Of a DNA stretch of 64,000 nucleotides, positions 61,712 through 64,000 are shown in pieces; positions within the stretch are counted from its first letter, which is position 1, and each line of letters opens with the position of its first letter. Made by a program: the position numbers and the translations under genes. This DNA comes from Faecalicatena contorta. GTDB lineage: Bacteria; Bacillota; Clostridia; Lachnospirales; Lachnospiraceae. The DNA is taken from the NCBI RefSeq assembly GCF_039521745.1, contig NZ_BAAACT010000144.1. One strand, given 5' to 3'. The notes beneath the pieces were generated by a model. That model searched no databases, was not told where the DNA came from, and was given only the letters and a program-made list of their open reading frames with translations.

Positions 61712-62601
61712 GCCTGTTCCTCCCTTCTGCTGATATATTTCCTCATGCAAACCGTAATAATGGCTATGATAATGAACAGGTATACAGATATTGCCGAAGC
61801 GTATCCCAGATCATGTTCCGTTTTGAAGCCTCTGTCATAAATATAACTCACTAATGTCTCTGTTTTATGCTGTGGCCCGCCTCCGGTCATGACATATATT
61901 TGGTCGAAAGCCTGAAAGGCAAGGATAAATGTAGTGACTGCACAAAACCCTATGGTCTGTTTTATAGACGGTATCGTGATATACAGAAACTTTTTCAGCC
62001 CTGTTGCACCATCCAAATCCGCCGCTTCATATAAGGAATACGAAATATCCAGAGTGGCAGCAGTTATGATTGTCAAGGTATATCCAAAATTTCTCCAAAC
62101 GGTGACCATAATGATCACAGCCATCGCATACGTGGGATCGGACATCAAATTGGGCATCACGATTCCTATTTTCTTGAGCAGGTATGCCAGCATCCCTGAA
62201 TTGGAATTTAGCAGCATTGACCATAAGATACTGATTGCAGTCATAGAACAGACATATGGAATATAGAAAGATGCTCTCAGAAACTTATGCAGTTTTGTAT
62301 TTTTCTGCATGAACATGGTCAGAACCAATGCCACTAATATCTGTACAGGTACTTCCATCACAGTGAATATAAGAGTATTCTTTGTGGCATTTAGCACACG
62401 GGCATCCTGAAACATCTTCAGGTAATTCCCAATACCTGCAAATGTAATGTCCTTCATATACAAGTCCATATTCATCATGCTTATCACAAATGCAGAAACC
62501 AGTGGGACAAATACAAAAACAGTCAGAACAATCATGGATGGGAGAATAAACAAATATGCCGTCTTTTGATTTTTCCCTGCTATTTTTTTTGTCTTCTCCA
62601 T
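61708..62601 (-). CDS. CUT1-type ABC transporter permease (UgpA/AraP-like)
   Basis: The 297-residue protein has six helices, an N-terminal TAYLFILPSMIVLTVFVFVP helix, and an EAA loop, LYEAADLDGATGLKKFLYIT (about 190-209). It is the AraP-like half of the transporter. No ATPase gene is nearby. Confidence 0.94.
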   Translation of the reverse strand: MEKTKKIAGKNQKTAYLFILPSMIVLTVFVFVPLVSAFVISMMNMDLYMKDITFAGIGNYLKMFQDARVLNATKNTLIFTVMEVPVQILVALVLTMFMQKNTKLHKFLRASFYIPYVCSMTAISILWSMLLNSNSGMLAYLLKKIGIVMPNLMSDPTYAMAVIIMVTVWRNFGYTLTIITAATLDISYSLYEAADLDGATGLKKFLYITIPSIKQTIGFCAVTTFILAFQAFDQIYVMTGGGPQHKTETLVSYIYDRGFKTEHDLGYASAISVYLFIIIAIITVCMRKYISRREEQA

Positions 62602-62620
62602 ATTGTTTTACTCCTTTCGC

Positions 62621-62653
62621 AGTGAAAGTTCTGAAAAAATCAGAACTTTCACT
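62621..62653. terminator. Hairpin between binding-protein and permease genes
   Basis: Perfect 14-bp arms (62621-62634 and 62640-62653) surround a five-base A/T loop in the 60-bp gap. There is no T-run after the stem on the minus strand, so mRNA processing or 3'-end protection of the binding-protein message is more likely than full termination. Confidence 0.75.
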
Positions 62654-62661
62654 AACCGCCA

Positions 62662-63930
62662 TTATTTTGAAACAATCTCATCCAGTCTGTCTGCAGCATC
62701 CTGTACTTCCGTTTTGACATTTGAACCCATCAGAATATTTTCCATCATTGGTTTCATAACATCATTATCGATCTGAGTTCCATATTCGTACCCAAGATGC
62801 CAGTCTCTGCCTATGGAAGAGGCCTCTGAAACACTGTTTAATACCTCATTCGATTTGATATCTTTATCTTCAAGCAGTGAATATGACCAAACCGGGAAAC
62901 CATTGCGTACTGACCATTCCTTAAGAACGTCATCTGTCAGCCAATGTGCCATAAACTTATAGACCGCCTGCCGGTCAGCATCCTCTGTCCCCTTCGGTAT
63001 CATGTAAGAACAGCCGCCCTCTGCCGAGTATGCTCCATCGCTTCCTGATGGCATGGCTGCAATCCCGTAATTCATGCCCAGATCATTGAGAATATTGATG
63101 TTCCACGGACCCGCCAGACACATGGCAATCTGTCCTGACTGGAACATCGTGTCTGCTTCAGCAGAAGCCAGACCGTCCGGTGATACGCCAGCCTGCTTTA
63201 ATTCCTGAAGCCAGGTAAGTGTTTCAACATTTGCATCTGAATTCAAAAGATTTTCGTTTGTGGCTGTATTAATCACATCTCCGCCATTTCCCCATAGATA
63301 CTGCACATAATATCCAAAATCAACCGGCATGGCCAGTCCATATTTTCCTTCATCCGCACTGGTCAATGCCTTTGCACACTCTTCAAGCTCTTCAAATGTA
63401 GAAGGGGGAGCATCCGGATTCAATCCTGCATCTCTGAACATATCTTTGTTGTAGTACAGATACTGCAAATTGTACTGCATCGGGACACCGTATAATTTAT
63501 CCCCCACATAGGATTTCGCTACCACATTTTCATAATAATTGTCTTCATTCGTATTGGTGGTTTCCCAAAAATCACTGATATCTTCCAGTGACTCGTTATT
63601 CACATATTCCTGGATGTACTCAATACCCACCAGGATAAACGAGGGTGCAGTGCCTGTAGATATGGCTGCGGGAAGCTTTGATTGAAGAGTATCGTTGTCC
63701 ATGATATCCACTTCTACCTTAATCCCGTCTTCATTTGTCTCATTATAGTCATTGATAATTTCTTTTAAAACGTCACCGTCAGAGCCTGTGAACACAGTCC
63801 ACAGCGACAGCTTCGTTTCATCTGTTTTGGTGCTTTCATCCTTTTTTGTCTCCTGTTTTGTGCAGCCTGCAAACAAGGAACACACCATTGCACACGTTAG
63901 TAAGATACTGCTGATTTTCTTAAATTTCAT
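62662..63930 (-). CDS. CUT1-type ABC transporter solute-binding lipoprotein (AraN-like)
   Basis: The 422-residue protein has a lipoprotein signal with LFAGC and lipidation Cys23, then family 1 solute-binding segments (LWTVFTGSDGDVLKEII, FILVGIEYIQEYV, MFQSGQIAMCLAGPW). It captures the sugar outside the membrane for the downstream permeases. Linkage to GH51 and GH43 points to arabinan- or arabinoxylan-derived oligosaccharides. The start is ATG 63930 behind AAGGA. Confidence 0.92.
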   Translation of the reverse strand: MKFKKISSILLTCAMVCSLFAGCTKQETKKDESTKTDETKLSLWTVFTGSDGDVLKEIINDYNETNEDGIKVEVDIMDNDTLQSKLPAAISTGTAPSFILVGIEYIQEYVNNESLEDISDFWETTNTNEDNYYENVVAKSYVGDKLYGVPMQYNLQYLYYNKDMFRDAGLNPDAPPSTFEELEECAKALTSADEGKYGLAMPVDFGYYVQYLWGNGGDVINTATNENLLNSDANVETLTWLQELKQAGVSPDGLASAEADTMFQSGQIAMCLAGPWNINILNDLGMNYGIAAMPSGSDGAYSAEGGCSYMIPKGTEDADRQAVYKFMAHWLTDDVLKEWSVRNGFPVWSYSLLEDKDIKSNEVLNSVSEASSIGRDWHLGYEYGTQIDNDVMKPMMENILMGSNVKTEVQDAADRLDEIVSK

Positions 63931-63942
63931 AATATCCTTGTA

Positions 63943-63966
63943 TGATATTGAGGAAGATCAATATCA
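63943..63966. promoter_or_regulatory. Operator-like palindrome before the arabinoside ABC operon
   Basis: TGATATTGA and TCAATATCA are perfect 9-bp arms around a 6-bp spacer, 13 bp upstream of the binding-protein start. It differs from the AraR sites, so another regulator or an RNA hairpin is implied. The promoter must lie beyond the window edge. Confidence 0.45.
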
Positions 63967-64000
63967 CATCTTTCCTTTCTTTTTAATATCGTGGTTCAAT

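Noticed and set aside
1..64000. CRISPR array, tRNA genes, rRNA, phage or IS elements
   Set aside because: No regularly spaced direct repeats, cloverleaf sequences, integrase or transposase genes were seen on either strand.

Overview
The window looks like chromosome from a low-to-mid GC Firmicute of the class Clostridia, most likely Lachnospiraceae. The reasons are spoVG, a GlgC/GlgD pair, a DnaD/DnaI-type helicase-loader operon, a membrane pyrophosphatase of the K+-dependent type, an L10 leader before rplJ-rplL, AGGAGG-type ribosome binding sites with several TTG starts, and CUT1 sugar ABC transporters encoded without their own ATPase. This placement rests on gene content and protein features only. 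I see no tRNA, rRNA, CRISPR array, insertion sequence, phage gene or flagellar gene.

Layout. 0-4 kb: a cut-off cation/Ca2+ antiporter, an RluA-type pseudouridine synthase, spoVG and glgC-glgD. 4-9.3 kb: murC, then a dnaD-dnaC-prs operon whose leader holds DnaA boxes, a promoter and a 116-bp in-register imperfect palindrome. 9.3-20 kb: a ten-gene minus-strand operon (ABC importer, ADP-ribosylglycohydrolase-like protein, PfkB-type kinase, double-SIS protein, YjbQ, three nucleoside phosphorylases/hydrolases). It faces a LacI-family regulator, with operator-like palindromes between them. 21-27 kb: a Na+/H+ pyrophosphatase, an M24 peptidase, a KdpD/KdpE-like two-component pair and a 48-residue membrane peptide, ending in a second long imperfect palindrome. 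27-31 kb: adenine deaminase and an MTA/SAH-type deaminase, opposite an XRE-cupin regulator, with a palindrome exactly between the -35 and -10 of the deaminase promoter. 31-39.7 kb: a complete chemosensory operon with a receiver-GGDEF protein but no cheB and no flagellar gene. 40-47.5 kb: rpoC and rpoB. 47.6-57 kb: an M20 peptidase, araA, araD, araR, pyk, trkA, trkH and a small membrane protein. 57-58.3 kb: rplL, rplJ and the L10 leader. 58.4-64 kb: GH43 and GH51 arabinosidases with a sugar ABC transporter.

How the parts work together. The right third is largely an L-arabinose programme. The transporter imports arabino-oligosaccharides, cytoplasmic GH51/GH43 enzymes release arabinose, AraA and AraD carry out two of the three further steps, and AraR is likely autoregulated through two operator-like sites; ribulokinase (araB) is absent from the window. 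These genes are interleaved with rpoBC and rplJL, which are normally adjacent but are separated here by about 9.6 kb, and rpoB has its own near-consensus promoter. Purine and nucleoside metabolism appears twice: the LacI-linked operon and the ade/deaminase pair. The LacI-linked operon has the general make-up of an Amadori-compound (frl) operon joined to N-riboside-cleaving enzymes. Its substrate is unknown, and it is the strongest candidate here for an undescribed catabolic system. The chemosensory operon with a diguanylate cyclase output resembles the logic of Wsp systems and is the second candidate.
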